A stretch of DNA of 64,000 bases from Rahnella sp. AA (GCF_002834385.1 NZ_PITQ01000002.1:682001-746000); one strand, 5' to 3'. Positions 33,308 to 43,770 are shown, counted from the first letter of the stretch. Program-made: numbers and translations. Notes: generated by a model not told the origin, from the sequence alone.

Positions 33308-35362
33308 TCACGCGCTTTCGATTAACCCGCTGGCGCGCAAAACCCTCCTTTGCACGGCTTCCGGCAACACGGCATTCATTCCCCCAACACATCCCAAACT
33401 GAACCAGTGCCGTGCACGGGTAATGCCGGTGTAAATCAGCTCACGGGTCAGGATCGGGCTGAGATTTTCCGGCAGCAGCAAGGCCGTATGGGTAAATTCG
33501 GAGCCTTGCGATTTATGCACCGTCATGGCGAACACCGTTTCGACAGCCTGCAACCGCCCCGGCATCACCCAGCGGATATCCTGCGTCCCGTCACCGGTCA
33601 GGAAAGCCACACGCAGTACCGGCACCACGGAACCGTCCTCCAGCCGGTGAGGGATTTCCAGCGTAATGCCGATATCACCGTTCATCAGCCGCTGGCTGTA
33701 ATCGTTGCGCGTTACCAGCACCGGACGCCCGGGGTACCAGCCAGCCGACGCTTTCAGCAACCCTTCTTTATACAGAATTTCCGCAATCCGCAGATTCAGC
33801 CCTTCCACGCCCCAGCGCCCGCCACGCAGAGCACACAACAACTGGAACTGACTGTAAGCCAGCAACACTTTCGCCGCCCAGGCGCTGAACGTTTCCTGTG
33901 ATGCATCATCGGCAGGGCGTTCATTTGCCATCACGTTCAGATAATGACGGTAACCGACTGGCGGTTCGACGCCTTTGCGGCTTTGCGCAGCAGGAAATCG
34001 CCCCGCCGCGCCGTTAATCACCCAGTCTCGCAGTTCGGTATCGTCATCTGCGTTAAGTTTGAGTTGCGCCAGATCGGCATAACCCTGCTTCCAGACCTGT
34101 TTCAGCGCCTTAATGTCGCCGTCGTTGACCGCTTCCGCCAGTTGCCCGATGCCGCTTTGTGCATCAAAACGGTAGCTGTGGCGCAGCATCACCACGGCCT
34201 GATCCATTGCCGTTCCTGCCGGATCGACCAGCGCGTCCGGGAGTTTTTCCCCCGTCACGTTTTGCAGCCAGTCGCGGGTTTGCGGCAGATAATGCCCGCC
34301 GGTTGCCCGCTGGCATAGCTCACTGAGCAGCGCACCGGCCTCAACCGAGGCCAGCTGATCTTTATCCCCGAGCAGGATCAGCCGCGCGTTCTGCGGCAGT
34401 GCAGCCAGCAGCGCTGCCATCATTTCCAGATCGACCATCGATGCTTCGTCCACCACCAGCACGTCGAGCATCAGCGGATTGCCCGCATGGTGCCGGAAAT
34501 GCCGGGTATCCGGCCTGCTGCCAAGCAACCGGTGGAGCGTCACCACGTCGGTATTAATGCTGCCGCGCACCGTATCGCCGTTGTTCAGCGCGTGCAGATC
34601 TAACCGGGAAACCGCACCGGCCACCGATTCATTCAGACGCGCTGCCGCTTTACCGGTCGGTGCCGCCAGCCGGATGCGCAGCGGCTGGCCATTTTCTTCC
34701 AGCGCCAGCGCCTGTAACAGCGCCAGCAGGCGCACAACCGTGGTGGTTTTCCCGGTGCCGGGGCCGCCGGTAATAATGCTGAACGCACTCCCCGCCGCCA
34801 GCCCGCATGCCAGTTTCTGCCAGTTCACCTGCCCTGCATTTCCGGCCTGCGGGAACAGGGCATCGAGTGACGCGCGCAGCGATTCAGCGGGCAGCGCATG
34901 CAGCTGCGTGCGGCCCAGACGTTGTTCAACGGCCTCACGCACATTCTGCTCATACTGCCAGTAACGCCGCAGATACAGACGATGCCCTGCAAGCACCAGC
35001 GGCGAGTTGCCTCTGCCGCTGCCCACCAGTTGCGGGTTCACCAGCGCCGCCATCCATTCTTCCAGGCTCAGATCGTCAAGCACCGCCGACGGACGGGAAA
35101 TCGCGCCATCGGAATGATCGCCGTCGGGCGGAAGCGAGAGCGAAAACGCGCTGTCCGCCAGCGTAGCCTGCAAATCCAGGCACACATGGCCGCGCCCGAG
35201 CTGGTAGCTGGTCAGCGCCGTCGCCAGTAATAAAAGCGGGTGTGCATCCGGTGCTTCTTTTGCCAGAAACGTCACCAGCGCGCGATCCAGTTCACGCAGC
35301 CAGCCGCATTCCACCCAGCTGGCCAGCAGTTTTAAAATATCTTCACGGCTGTTGATTCTCAT
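33308..35362 (-). CDS. recD: RecD, 5'-3' helicase subunit of a second RecBCD-type nuclease
   Basis: 684 residues (E. coli RecD has 608). Walker A GGPGTGKTT lies near residue 205, Walker B is VVDEASMVD, and helicase motifs VHKSQGSEF (V) and YTGITRAR (VI) lie near the C-terminus. The protein is the fast 5'-3' motor of exonuclease V. Third gene of an uninterrupted recC-recB-recD operon, overlapping recB by 4 bp. Such an order without ptrA is typical of pseudomonads, not of the enterobacterial chromosomal locus. Confidence 0.9.
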   Translation of the reverse strand: MRINSREDILKLLASWVECGWLRELDRALVTFLAKEAPDAHPLLLLATALTSYQLGRGHVCLDLQATLADSAFSLSLPPDGDHSDGAISRPSAVLDDLSLEEWMAALVNPQLVGSGRGNSPLVLAGHRLYLRRYWQYEQNVREAVEQRLGRTQLHALPAESLRASLDALFPQAGNAGQVNWQKLACGLAAGSAFSIITGGPGTGKTTTVVRLLALLQALALEENGQPLRIRLAAPTGKAAARLNESVAGAVSRLDLHALNNGDTVRGSINTDVVTLHRLLGSRPDTRHFRHHAGNPLMLDVLVVDEASMVDLEMMAALLAALPQNARLILLGDKDQLASVEAGALLSELCQRATGGHYLPQTRDWLQNVTGEKLPDALVDPAGTAMDQAVVMLRHSYRFDAQSGIGQLAEAVNDGDIKALKQVWKQGYADLAQLKLNADDDTELRDWVINGAAGRFPAAQSRKGVEPPVGYRHYLNVMANERPADDASQETFSAWAAKVLLAYSQFQLLCALRGGRWGVEGLNLRIAEILYKEGLLKASAGWYPGRPVLVTRNDYSQRLMNGDIGITLEIPHRLEDGSVVPVLRVAFLTGDGTQDIRWVMPGRLQAVETVFAMTVHKSQGSEFTHTALLLPENLSPILTRELIYTGITRARHWFSLGCVGGMNAVLPEAVQRRVLRASGLIESA

Positions 35363-38300
35363 GCGCGTTCCTCAGTGCGGCTGAAAAGAACGTCAAGTTC
35401 TTCCATTAATGCTCTATCCGGCCGCTGAACGCAGACCCCGTTACCCGGCGCGTGGCTGCCGCGCAGGAATAAATACACCGCGCCACCGATATGGCGGTCA
35501 TAGTCGTAATCCGGCAAACGGGATTTCAGCAAACGATGCAGGGCGAACAGATACAGCGTGAACTGCAAATCGTAACGGTGATCCCTCATCGACTGCGTCA
35601 TCGCCGTCTGGTCATAACCGGTGGCGTCATCCCCAAGCCAGTTGGATTTGTAATCCAGCACGTAATAACGCCCGTTGTGCTCAAACACCAGATCGATAAA
35701 GCCTTTCAGCATGCCGTTAAGTTCTTCTGCCAGCAGCGGTGCGCGCTCTGCGCCCTCAAGCGTGAAATGCTGAACGACAGTATCAAGACGCCGTGTGGAC
35801 ACCTGCGAAAGCGAGAACCAGAACTCCATCTCAACCTGATACGGCGGCAGTGCGGCCAGCGTGAAACTCCCGCCGCCCGGCAGTGCCAGCGGCTGCGTCA
35901 GCAACGCGGTCAGCCAGCCTGTCAGCGGAATAATCCACGGCTCCCAGCCGCGTGTATTACAGCGCCGCGCCACCTGGTCAGCGATACGCTCAGGGTTTTC
36001 CGCCAGTGCGGCAAAACCTTCGTCACCCGCCCATTCCAGCAAACCGTGCAGGAAATTACCCGGCGCAGGGCCGCGCGGGAAAGCATATAAGTTCTCACCG
36101 GTCATCGGCTGCAAAAGCCCGTCCGTCGGATCGTTACCTTGCGCAGACACTTTCTTATCTTCTAAATAGCTGTCCTGCGCCGCGCTTTCAATTTCAGCCT
36201 GCGGTTCACGGTTCAGCGCTTCCGGCACGATATAAGTACCGGCCGGGGCGATTTGCAGACCGGAGAAACTCGATACCCACCAGCGAGGGCTTTTGTGCGT
36301 ACGTAGTGGCGGACGCGGCCCGAGCTCCGGCAACGCCTGCTCGCTGCGGTACACCGCACCGACCGGCACCGGCAGCGGCCACGCCTGAATATTTTCCGTT
36401 TCCAGCGCCTGCAAACTGGCGGGAAACTCTTCAGCCTCAACCGGTTCGCCGCCCTGGAAAAGATAACCCGGCGCGCTTTTCTCAAACTCCTTCAGCGGCG
36501 CCATGCCGAGCCACAGCGCATAACGCGAGCGGGTCAGCGCCACGTAGAATTTACGCAGATCCTCGCCCAGACGTTCCCGGTCTGCCAGCTCGCGCTGCTC
36601 TTCCGTGGCGCTCAGCGCGATTTCAAGTTCACCTTCCGGCGTATGCCATTTCAGCGGCGAATCCTGTTTTTTCACCGCGCGGAATGCACAGGCAAACGGC
36701 AGGAACACCAGCGGATATTCCAGCCCTTTGGATTTATGCACGGTAACCACTTTCACCAGCGCCGCGTCACTTTCCAGACGCAGCTTGCGAGCATCGCCGC
36801 CCTGATTTTCATCCTGACACTGTTCCGCCAGCCAGCGGATCAGCGCGTGTTCGCCATCGAGCTGCACGCTGGCCTGTTGCAGCAGCTCGGAAAGGTGCAG
36901 CAAATCGGTCAGCGCCCGTTCGTCGCCGTGGGCGAGCAGATGGCGCGGCACGTCAAATTCCCACATCAGACGCCGCAACATCGGCAAAATGCCCTGCTTG
37001 CGCCAGCACAGGCGCAGTTGCTGGAACTGCTGAACGTAGCGTTCCCACTCGTTTTCATCCTGATTCAGACGATCCAGCGCTTCCCAGCGTAAATTGAGCG
37101 AAGGCGTGGCCAGCGCGGCACGCAGCAAACGGTCGTTTTCCGGTGCGGCACAGGCCGCCAGCCAGAACTGTAGTTCGCCTGCCTGCGCACTTTGAAAAAT
37201 GGATTCTTTATCAGAAAGGTACACGCTGCGCACACCGCGTTTGGACAGCGCGGTGCGGATTGCCGCTGCTTCACGCCCGGTATTCACCAGCACGGCAATA
37301 TCACCCGGTGCGACCGGTTTAAACGGTTTTTCAGGCTGGCTGAAACCCGCTGCGCCCTGCTGCCCGAGACGCAACAACCGGACGATTTCTGTCGCGCAGC
37401 CTTCGGCCATCAGTTGGGCATATTGGTTTTTTGGCAACGTTTCGGTCTGATTTTCCGGATACCACAGCGTCATAGCAGCAGCTTCTTCGCCGTCGATCTC
37501 CCAGGTTTCTTTGCGTCCCTGGGCTTCTACCCGCAGGAACGGCACCTGATTTTCATCGCCACGGCGGAACAGGAATGCGCCTTCTCCGGCAGTACGGTCT
37601 TCGGCCAGTGAAAAGACGCTGTTGACCGACGCTACCATCGCGCGGGTAGAACGGAAGTTGGTCGCCAGCGTATAGTGGCGCCCCCCGGTATCGCGACGGG
37701 CGCGCAGATAGGTATAAATGTCGGCACCGCGGAAGGCATAAATCGCCTGTTTCGGGTCGCCGATGAGGATCAGCCCCTGCTCTGGCGGGTTTTCCGCCAC
37801 GCGGTAAACGGTGTCGAAAATCCGGTATTGCAGCGGATCGGTATCCTGAAATTCGTCGATCATCGCCACCGGGAATTGCGTGCGGATAATCTCCGCCAGC
37901 CGTTCACCGTTGTCGCTGCGCAGTGCAGCGTCAAGGCGGGTCAGCAAATCATTGAAACCCATCTGCGCCCGTTTTTGCTGTTCGACGTCAAAACGGTTTT
38001 CAATCCAGCGGCAGGCATGTTGCAGCAGGCCGCTGCGGGCGTCCGGCAGGGTTTCCAGACGCGCTTTCAGCGTTTCCATCGCCGTCAGCGCCGGGTGCGC
38101 GGGCGGCTCGCCCTGCGTCCAGCATTCAGCCAGACCGTTTGGCGTCAGGCGCTCCCAGCCGGTGTTCAGATCAGGCATGAGTTCGTCGCTGGTCGCCCAG
38201 GCATAAAGTTTCTCCAGCCACGGATTAAAATACCGCGCCTGAATTTTCCGGCCGTTTACGACTTTCGCCGCCACCGCCCCTTCGAGGAGGGTGCGAAGTT

Positions 38301-39045
38301 CCTTCGTCCATTCCGGCCAGCCCGCTTTCAGCTCGCTCAGCTCTGCTGCTTTTTGCTGATTCACCGTCACAAAAACGTCGGCGGGCGCTTCATCCGTTCC
38401 CAACGTTTCGGCGTATTCCAGCAGCGGAGAGACATTTTTGTGCAGATCTTCCGGCGAGCGCCACCACCCGCGCAACGTCCTGATATCCGGTTCCGGCAGG
38501 GAAAAATAGAAGCTGCGCCAGTAATCGCGCACCACATTCATCAGCAGCTCGGTCTGGTCGGTTTCCAGCGTCTGGGTAAACAGGCTGTCGCTGTCGAAAG
38601 CGTGTTCGCCTAGCATGCGGTTACACCAGCCGTGGATGGTAGAAACCGCCGATTCATCCATCCATTCCGCCGCCAGTTGCAGCTTACGTGCGCACCCCGC
38701 CCACTCTTCCGGCGGATATTCCGCACGCAGGTTCAGCAAAAATTCATCGCCCGCGGAGGCTTCGTCCGGATCTTCCAGAAAACACGCCGCCGCTTTGGAC
38801 AAACGTTCGCGGATCCTGTCGCGCAGCTCTTTGGTGGCCGCATCGGTAAACGTCACCACCAGAATTTCCGGCGGCGTCAGCGGGCGGACGAACGCATTCT
38901 CAGTACCGTGGCCGAGCACCAGCCGCACGTACAGCGCGGCGATGGTGAACGTTTTACCGGTCCCGGCGCTGGCCTCAATCAGGCGGCTGCCGGTCAGCGG
39001 AAAATTCAGCACATTCAGGGTCGCGGGGGAAATGCGTTCCTTCAT
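35359..39045 (-). CDS. recB: RecB, helicase-nuclease subunit of a second RecBCD-type nuclease
   Basis: 1228 residues (E. coli 1180). Walker A is ASAGTGKT (Lys 31), motif II is DEFQDTD and motif IV/VI includes YVALTRSRYAL. A C-terminal nuclease domain carries GFIDLVF and LDYKSNW; these match the metal-binding Asp, Asp and Lys of E. coli (1067, 1080, 1082). It unwinds 3'-5' and cuts both strands until Chi. The sequence keeps only framework motifs of E. coli RecB and is as different as RecC is. Overlaps recC and recD by 4 bp each, showing strict coupling. Confidence 0.92.
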   Translation of the reverse strand: MKERISPATLNVLNFPLTGSRLIEASAGTGKTFTIAALYVRLVLGHGTENAFVRPLTPPEILVVTFTDAATKELRDRIRERLSKAAACFLEDPDEASAGDEFLLNLRAEYPPEEWAGCARKLQLAAEWMDESAVSTIHGWCNRMLGEHAFDSDSLFTQTLETDQTELLMNVVRDYWRSFYFSLPEPDIRTLRGWWRSPEDLHKNVSPLLEYAETLGTDEAPADVFVTVNQQKAAELSELKAGWPEWTKELRTLLEGAVAAKVVNGRKIQARYFNPWLEKLYAWATSDELMPDLNTGWERLTPNGLAECWTQGEPPAHPALTAMETLKARLETLPDARSGLLQHACRWIENRFDVEQQKRAQMGFNDLLTRLDAALRSDNGERLAEIIRTQFPVAMIDEFQDTDPLQYRIFDTVYRVAENPPEQGLILIGDPKQAIYAFRGADIYTYLRARRDTGGRHYTLATNFRSTRAMVASVNSVFSLAEDRTAGEGAFLFRRGDENQVPFLRVEAQGRKETWEIDGEEAAAMTLWYPENQTETLPKNQYAQLMAEGCATEIVRLLRLGQQGAAGFSQPEKPFKPVAPGDIAVLVNTGREAAAIRTALSKRGVRSVYLSDKESIFQSAQAGELQFWLAACAAPENDRLLRAALATPSLNLRWEALDRLNQDENEWERYVQQFQQLRLCWRKQGILPMLRRLMWEFDVPRHLLAHGDERALTDLLHLSELLQQASVQLDGEHALIRWLAEQCQDENQGGDARKLRLESDAALVKVVTVHKSKGLEYPLVFLPFACAFRAVKKQDSPLKWHTPEGELEIALSATEEQRELADRERLGEDLRKFYVALTRSRYALWLGMAPLKEFEKSAPGYLFQGGEPVEAEEFPASLQALETENIQAWPLPVPVGAVYRSEQALPELGPRPPLRTHKSPRWWVSSFSGLQIAPAGTYIVPEALNREPQAEIESAAQDSYLEDKKVSAQGNDPTDGLLQPMTGENLYAFPRGPAPGNFLHGLLEWAGDEGFAALAENPERIADQVARRCNTRGWEPWIIPLTGWLTALLTQPLALPGGGSFTLAALPPYQVEMEFWFSLSQVSTRRLDTVVQHFTLEGAERAPLLAEELNGMLKGFIDLVFEHNGRYYVLDYKSNWLGDDATGYDQTAMTQSMRDHRYDLQFTLYLFALHRLLKSRLPDYDYDRHIGGAVYLFLRGSHAPGNGVCVQRPDRALMEELDVLFSRTEERA

Positions 39046-42000
39046 TCTTTCGCTCCTTTTTTGCTGCTGCGGGAAAGATGGTTTTTAAGCGGTGCCAGCA
39101 ATCTGTCAGCCAGTTCGGCGAATTCGCCGCCGGACCACAGCGTGGCGAAATCCGGCCACGCGCGCGCCAGATACGGGTTGCTGTCGCGTTCACCAAATTT
39201 CATGTTGGCCGGATCGTGGTTTTCATAAGCATCACGGGCAGAAAGCCCGGCATCGCCGTCCGGCGCACTTTGCGCGGAGCCGTCCTTTTTCAGCCAGACA
39301 AAGGCCGTTTTGACCGCCAGCGGCAACGGCCTTAATTGCCCCTGTTGCCAGGTTTCGATCAGTTGCTGCCAGAGCGCCTGTGCCTCAGCAATCTCCAGTG
39401 GCGGTAATTCCGCCGTCCCGTTTTTACTGATAATGATACTGTGCATCGGCTGTCCGCCGAGGTGTCCGGCCAGATGCGCGACCCAATAAGGAAGCAAACG
39501 GTCAAGGCGGTAATTGCGGTCTTTGATGATGCCGATACTCTCCAGCACCACGCGGGCGCGCTCCCCGCTGGCGTTCGCGCGTAGATCGCCGAGCCAGTCC
39601 GAGACATTCACGCCTGCGGTTTCAACACTCAGCGCTTCATTAGCCCGCGTCAGCGGCCATTCATCGAGCACGCTCTGATAATTGGCAAACAGCGTTTCCA
39701 TCGGCTCGGCGAGATCTTCACTCAGCACGGCGGCGAATTCGCCCGGTGCCAGTTCACCGCGCCGTTCGATGCGTTCAAGCTGCTGACGCAAAATATCCTG
39801 ACGCGGCTCCCCGGCCTCCAGCGCCCATTTCTGCGCGCGGATCAGTTCATCCTGCAAGCGCCAGTTTTCCAGCGCATTAATATCAAACGGCTCCTGATCT
39901 TCGCTGCCCGCCTCTTCCAGTTCGAAGTAAATATTCAGCCGCTGGCGGAAGAAACTGCGCACCGGATCGGACAGAAAATCAGCCAGCTGACGCAGCGTGA
40001 GCGCCCCTTCCTGCACCAGCGGCGGCAACGGTTGCGGCGCATCAGCGCTGACATCCGCGTCCATTCCGGCACGCCATTCATGGGCGTAGCTGAAAAGCTC
40101 ACTGCCCTTGCTGAAGTAATCGCGGTTAAACGGTTGCAGGCGATGTTCGGCGGTGAGCGAGTGAACCAAATCGCCATCGTCCTTCGCTTTCCAGCCCGCC
40201 GCCAGATGGTCGCGCAGTTGTGCCACCAGCACCGAAGGCGGGCGCTCGGTATTATCGTGAATGCTGCGCCCGACCCAGCTGATATGCAGGCGTTCACGCG
40301 CCGACAGCAGCGCTTCGAGGAACAGATAACGGTCATCTTCGCGGCGCGAGCGATCGCCGGGCCGGTAATCGCGCCCCATCAGGTCGAAATCCATCGGCAC
40401 GCGGTTGCGCGGATAGTCGCCGTCGTTCATCCCGAGCAGGTAAACGTGGCGGAACGGAATGGCGCGCATCGGCATCAGCGTGGCAAACGTGACGGCACCG
40501 CCAAAGAATGGCTGCGTCAGGCCGGACTGATCAAACTGCGCCAGCCAGTGTTCGCGCACGACAGACAGCGGCAGCTCGGCCTGAAGATCGACGCTTTCAC
40601 AGGCTTCAAGCCAGGTTTCCAGCTCGGTATGCAGACGCACTAAAATAAAGCCGTCGTCGCCGTCATCTTCGGCAAAGTAGCCGCTCAGCAATGCCTGCAA
40701 ACGTTCGCCCCACACGGGCGGCGACGCAGGCTCACGCAGCTGACGCCAGGTTTCATCAAGGCAATTTAAGAGATGCGACAGCGGGCCAATCAGCGCCGCT
40801 TCCAGCCCGCCGATTTCATCCAGCGGTTCAATGCCCTGCCAGGCGTCACCGCTGCCGACGGCGTAACCGAGCAGCATTCTTTGCAGGCCGAAGAACCAGC
40901 TGTTTTGCTCCGGCGATAACGGCAGTTCAAGGCTCTGACGCTGCTCCGCATGCAACCCCCAGCGCACGTTGGCGGCGCTTATCCAGCGGTGCAGCAGCGG
41001 CAGCTGTTCTTCGCCGATGCCAAAACGCTGACGCACCGACGGCACATCGAGTAAATCCAGCAAATCGCTGACGGCAAAACGGGACTGCGGCAACGTCAGC
41101 AGGCTTTCGAGCGCGCCGAGCAGCGGGTTATTCTGACGCGGCCCCTGATCGGCTACGGTAAACGGAATGTAGCGCGGGTCGCTACGCTCCATCAGCCCGA
41201 ACACCGCCTGAATGTGCGGTGCATAGCCATTAATGTCCGGCACCATCACGATAATATCGCGGGCTTTCAGGGTCGGATCGGCGGCCAGCGCGGCCAGCAG
41301 CCGGTCGTGCAACACTTCCACTTCACGCTGGGCGCTGTGCGTTATCGAGAAGCGCAGGGATTCGTCATTCAGCGCATCAATCTCAGGCCATTTTTCTTTT
41401 GTTTCAGCCAGCGGCCGCAGTTGCAGAATGTCTTCCTGCAACTGATGCAATAAAGTGTCTTCGCCGTTGGAGGTGAACAGGTCAATGCGCGGGATCACCG
41501 GCGCGAGCGTGGAGGCGTAGGATTCGTGGTTATCATATTCATTGAGCAGGCCAATATAATCGCGCCCCTGTTTGCCCCACGCCGCCAGCAGCGGATGCGC
41601 GTGCTGATGCAGATCGCCTTCAGCAATCACCTGCGGCATGCCCGGTTTACGCCGCTGACGCGCACGTTCGGCGCGCAGCAGATCTTTATCGGCGATAATA
41701 TCGCTCCAGTCGTGCTCGCACGGGTTATGAACACACATAAAGATGTGCGTCCACCGGCCCAGCACGGCCAGAACTTCTAAGGATTGTTGCGGCAGCGAAG
41801 AAATCCCGAAAACGATCAGGCGCGCAGGCAAACCGGCCGGACGCTCGTCTTCAGGGATGGTTTGAGCATGTTGCAGAAAACGCTGATGCAGCGCGGCGCG
41901 GCTGGTTCCCCGCTCACTTTCAGGCACATCGGCCAGCAGTGCGCGCCACAATTGCGGCTGCCACAGCAGGTTTTCTGGTAACGGTTCACTGCCTTTGCGG

Positions 42001-42503
42001 CTGGTGCGCAGCACGTCTGCCCCGTTTCCCCAGTCCTCCAGCCAGTCGGCGCGGTAAACCTGATACTGATCGAACAAATCCGCCAGACGCTGCGCCAGCT
42101 GATGCAGCTTACGCATATCGCCGTCGTCTTTTAAGAAACGCGCCAGCGGGGCAAAAACCGGTTCAGGCAGTAGCTGCGGCAACAGGCGGATCAGCCGCCA
42201 GGTCAGCAGCGGGCGGTCAAACGGCGACGAATCCGGCACCTGATCTTTGCCCAGCACCGCACGGTAAACCTGCCAGAAAAAGCGGGCGGGCAATTTGATG
42301 TCCAGCGCCGCCGCGATCCCGCAGCCGCCTTCGGACACATCGCGCGCCAGCGCCAGTTTCAGCCACTGATTGATCCCGTTGCTTTGCACCAGAATCACTT
42401 CATTTTCCAGCGGTGCCAGCGGATGTGCCGCCATCCACGACACCAGAATATCCCTCAGCGCTTCTGAGTGATTTCCGTGTAACACCATCAAACCTGAATT
42501 CAC
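39042..42503 (-). CDS. recC: RecC, Chi-scanning subunit of a second RecBCD-type nuclease
   Basis: About 1153 residues from a GTG at 42503, which has an AGGGA ribosome-binding site seven bases upstream. The frame is open to 42800 but without a plausible start, so the extension is rejected. The first residues (GLMVLHGNHSEALRD, ENEVILVQSNGINQWL) and internal blocks (SAQREVEVLHDRLLA, MRAIPFRHVYLLGMNDGDYPR, DRYLFLEALLSARERL) identify RecC. Overall it is far from E. coli RecC and resembles the pseudomonad form. First gene of the operon; no ptrA follows. Chi specificity may differ from GCTGGTGG. Confidence 0.9.
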   Translation of the reverse strand: MNSGLMVLHGNHSEALRDILVSWMAAHPLAPLENEVILVQSNGINQWLKLALARDVSEGGCGIAAALDIKLPARFFWQVYRAVLGKDQVPDSSPFDRPLLTWRLIRLLPQLLPEPVFAPLARFLKDDGDMRKLHQLAQRLADLFDQYQVYRADWLEDWGNGADVLRTSRKGSEPLPENLLWQPQLWRALLADVPESERGTSRAALHQRFLQHAQTIPEDERPAGLPARLIVFGISSLPQQSLEVLAVLGRWTHIFMCVHNPCEHDWSDIIADKDLLRAERARQRRKPGMPQVIAEGDLHQHAHPLLAAWGKQGRDYIGLLNEYDNHESYASTLAPVIPRIDLFTSNGEDTLLHQLQEDILQLRPLAETKEKWPEIDALNDESLRFSITHSAQREVEVLHDRLLAALAADPTLKARDIIVMVPDINGYAPHIQAVFGLMERSDPRYIPFTVADQGPRQNNPLLGALESLLTLPQSRFAVSDLLDLLDVPSVRQRFGIGEEQLPLLHRWISAANVRWGLHAEQRQSLELPLSPEQNSWFFGLQRMLLGYAVGSGDAWQGIEPLDEIGGLEAALIGPLSHLLNCLDETWRQLREPASPPVWGERLQALLSGYFAEDDGDDGFILVRLHTELETWLEACESVDLQAELPLSVVREHWLAQFDQSGLTQPFFGGAVTFATLMPMRAIPFRHVYLLGMNDGDYPRNRVPMDFDLMGRDYRPGDRSRREDDRYLFLEALLSARERLHISWVGRSIHDNTERPPSVLVAQLRDHLAAGWKAKDDGDLVHSLTAEHRLQPFNRDYFSKGSELFSYAHEWRAGMDADVSADAPQPLPPLVQEGALTLRQLADFLSDPVRSFFRQRLNIYFELEEAGSEDQEPFDINALENWRLQDELIRAQKWALEAGEPRQDILRQQLERIERRGELAPGEFAAVLSEDLAEPMETLFANYQSVLDEWPLTRANEALSVETAGVNVSDWLGDLRANASGERARVVLESIGIIKDRNYRLDRLLPYWVAHLAGHLGGQPMHSIIISKNGTAELPPLEIAEAQALWQQLIETWQQGQLRPLPLAVKTAFVWLKKDGSAQSAPDGDAGLSARDAYENHDPANMKFGERDSNPYLARAWPDFATLWSGGEFAELADRLLAPLKNHLSRSSKKGAKE

Positions 42504-42583
42504 GCACGCATCCCTTTTTGTCGCCGTCATAGATGAGATTTTGCGTCGATTTGGAAAGGATTGAAAGGATTGAAAAGAAAAGA

Positions 42584-42603
42584 GGCAGACCCTGCGGCCT
42601 GCC
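42584..42603 (-). terminator. Terminator of the ene-reductase gene
   Basis: GGCAG-N10-CTGCC on the minus strand followed by CTCTTTTCTTTT, 69 bases after the reductase stop. It also separates that gene from recC. Confidence 0.6.
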
Positions 42604-42672
42604 CCGAAACAAAATGTAATTCTCTGAAGATATGTTATCGCTTTTGCGAGCAGAATTACGGTTTTGAACGTG

Positions 42673-43770
42673 TTAGCTAATGCTGTAACGCTCAAGCCAG
42701 TGCGCGTAAGGCGCGGGCAGAACCCATGACGGGTTTTCCACGCCCAGCTCTTTCGCCAGTGCATACGGGTAATGCGGGTTGGCGAGCATCGCGCGGCCAA
42801 TCATCACCAGATCCATGTCTTCTTCGCTGATGCAGCGTTCGGCGACGTCCGCAGACGCCACGCCCCAGGAGCTGGCGACCGGCAAACCGGCCTCTTTGCG
42901 TACGCGGCGTGAAACCGGTGCCAGGAAGCCTGCGCCCCACGGGATCTGCGCTTCCCAGGTGGAGAAACCGACGCTGACATTGAGCAGATCCAGCCCTTTC
43001 TCACGCAGAATACGCGTCAGTTCGATGGATTCGGACAGCGTTTCTTCGTCGCGGCCATCGTATTCAATCACGCCAAAACGCGCGGTGATCGGCAGGTTTT
43101 TCGGCCAGACCGCGTTGACGGCGTCGAAGGTCTCAATCAGGAAACGGCTGCGACCAGCGAAATCGCCGCCGTATTCATCAGTACGGGTGTTGGAATGCAC
43201 GGAGAAGAAACTCTGCGCCAGATAGCCGTGGGCAAAATGCAGTTCCAGCCATTCAAAACCGGCGTCGCGCGCGCGTTTTGCCGCTGCGACGAAATCCGCC
43301 ATCACGCGCTGAATATCCGCTTTTGTCATCTCTTTCGGCACTTTTGGCAGATGTTTGCCGAACGCAACCGCAGAAGGTGCGATAGTCGCCCAGCCGCGCG
43401 GATCGCCTTCTGCAATATGATCATCGCCTTCCCACGGCAGGTTGGCGCTGGCTTTGCGGCCCGCGTGACCAATCTGGATCCCCGGAACAGCCCCGGCAGC
43501 TTTGATAGATTTGGCGATTTTCGCCAGTTCAGCGGCCTGCGCGTCATTCCAGATCCCCAGACATCCCGGGGTGATACGGCCTTCCGGCGAAACGGCGGTC
43601 GCCTCGACGATAACCAGGCTTGCGCCACCGCGTGCAAGCGTTGCGTAATGTACCTGATGCCAGTCGTTCGGCACGCCGTCAGTGGCGGAATACTGGCACA
43701 TCGGCGGAACTGCGATTCGGTTTTTTAACGTGACGTCTTTCAGCGTAAACGGCGTAAAGAGTGCGGACAT
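42673..43770 (-). CDS. NADH:flavin oxidoreductase, XenA/YqjM-type Old Yellow Enzyme
   Basis: 365 residues of the FMN-binding TIM-barrel family. PPMCQYSATDG (Cys near 25) is the flavin-tuning cysteine of the YqjM/XenA class, HAGRK (His/Lys near 105) carries substrate/FMN contacts, and HFAHGYLAQSFFS (near 180) and a C-terminal YAHWLERY complete the class signature. It reduces activated C=C bonds and possibly nitro compounds using NAD(P)H in the cytoplasm. Monocistronic upstream of the recCBD operon; no dedicated regulator adjoins. Confidence 0.9.
   Translation of the reverse strand: MSALFTPFTLKDVTLKNRIAVPPMCQYSATDGVPNDWHQVHYATLARGGASLVIVEATAVSPEGRITPGCLGIWNDAQAAELAKIAKSIKAAGAVPGIQIGHAGRKASANLPWEGDDHIAEGDPRGWATIAPSAVAFGKHLPKVPKEMTKADIQRVMADFVAAAKRARDAGFEWLELHFAHGYLAQSFFSVHSNTRTDEYGGDFAGRSRFLIETFDAVNAVWPKNLPITARFGVIEYDGRDEETLSESIELTRILREKGLDLLNVSVGFSTWEAQIPWGAGFLAPVSRRVRKEAGLPVASSWGVASADVAERCISEEDMDLVMIGRAMLANPHYPYALAKELGVENPSWVLPAPYAHWLERYSIS

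Noticed and set aside
37675-38613. 312-codon plus-strand open frame inside recB
   Set aside because: Arg/Gln-rich shadow; recB motifs and length on the other strand are unambiguous.
42553-42577. AAAGGATTG repeated in tandem
   Set aside because: Only two short copies in A/G-rich spacer; too weak to call a repeat array.
42504-42800. 99-codon N-terminal extension of recC
   Set aside because: No ribosome-binding site or plausible start; the RecC family begins near the GTG at 42503, which has an AGGGA site.
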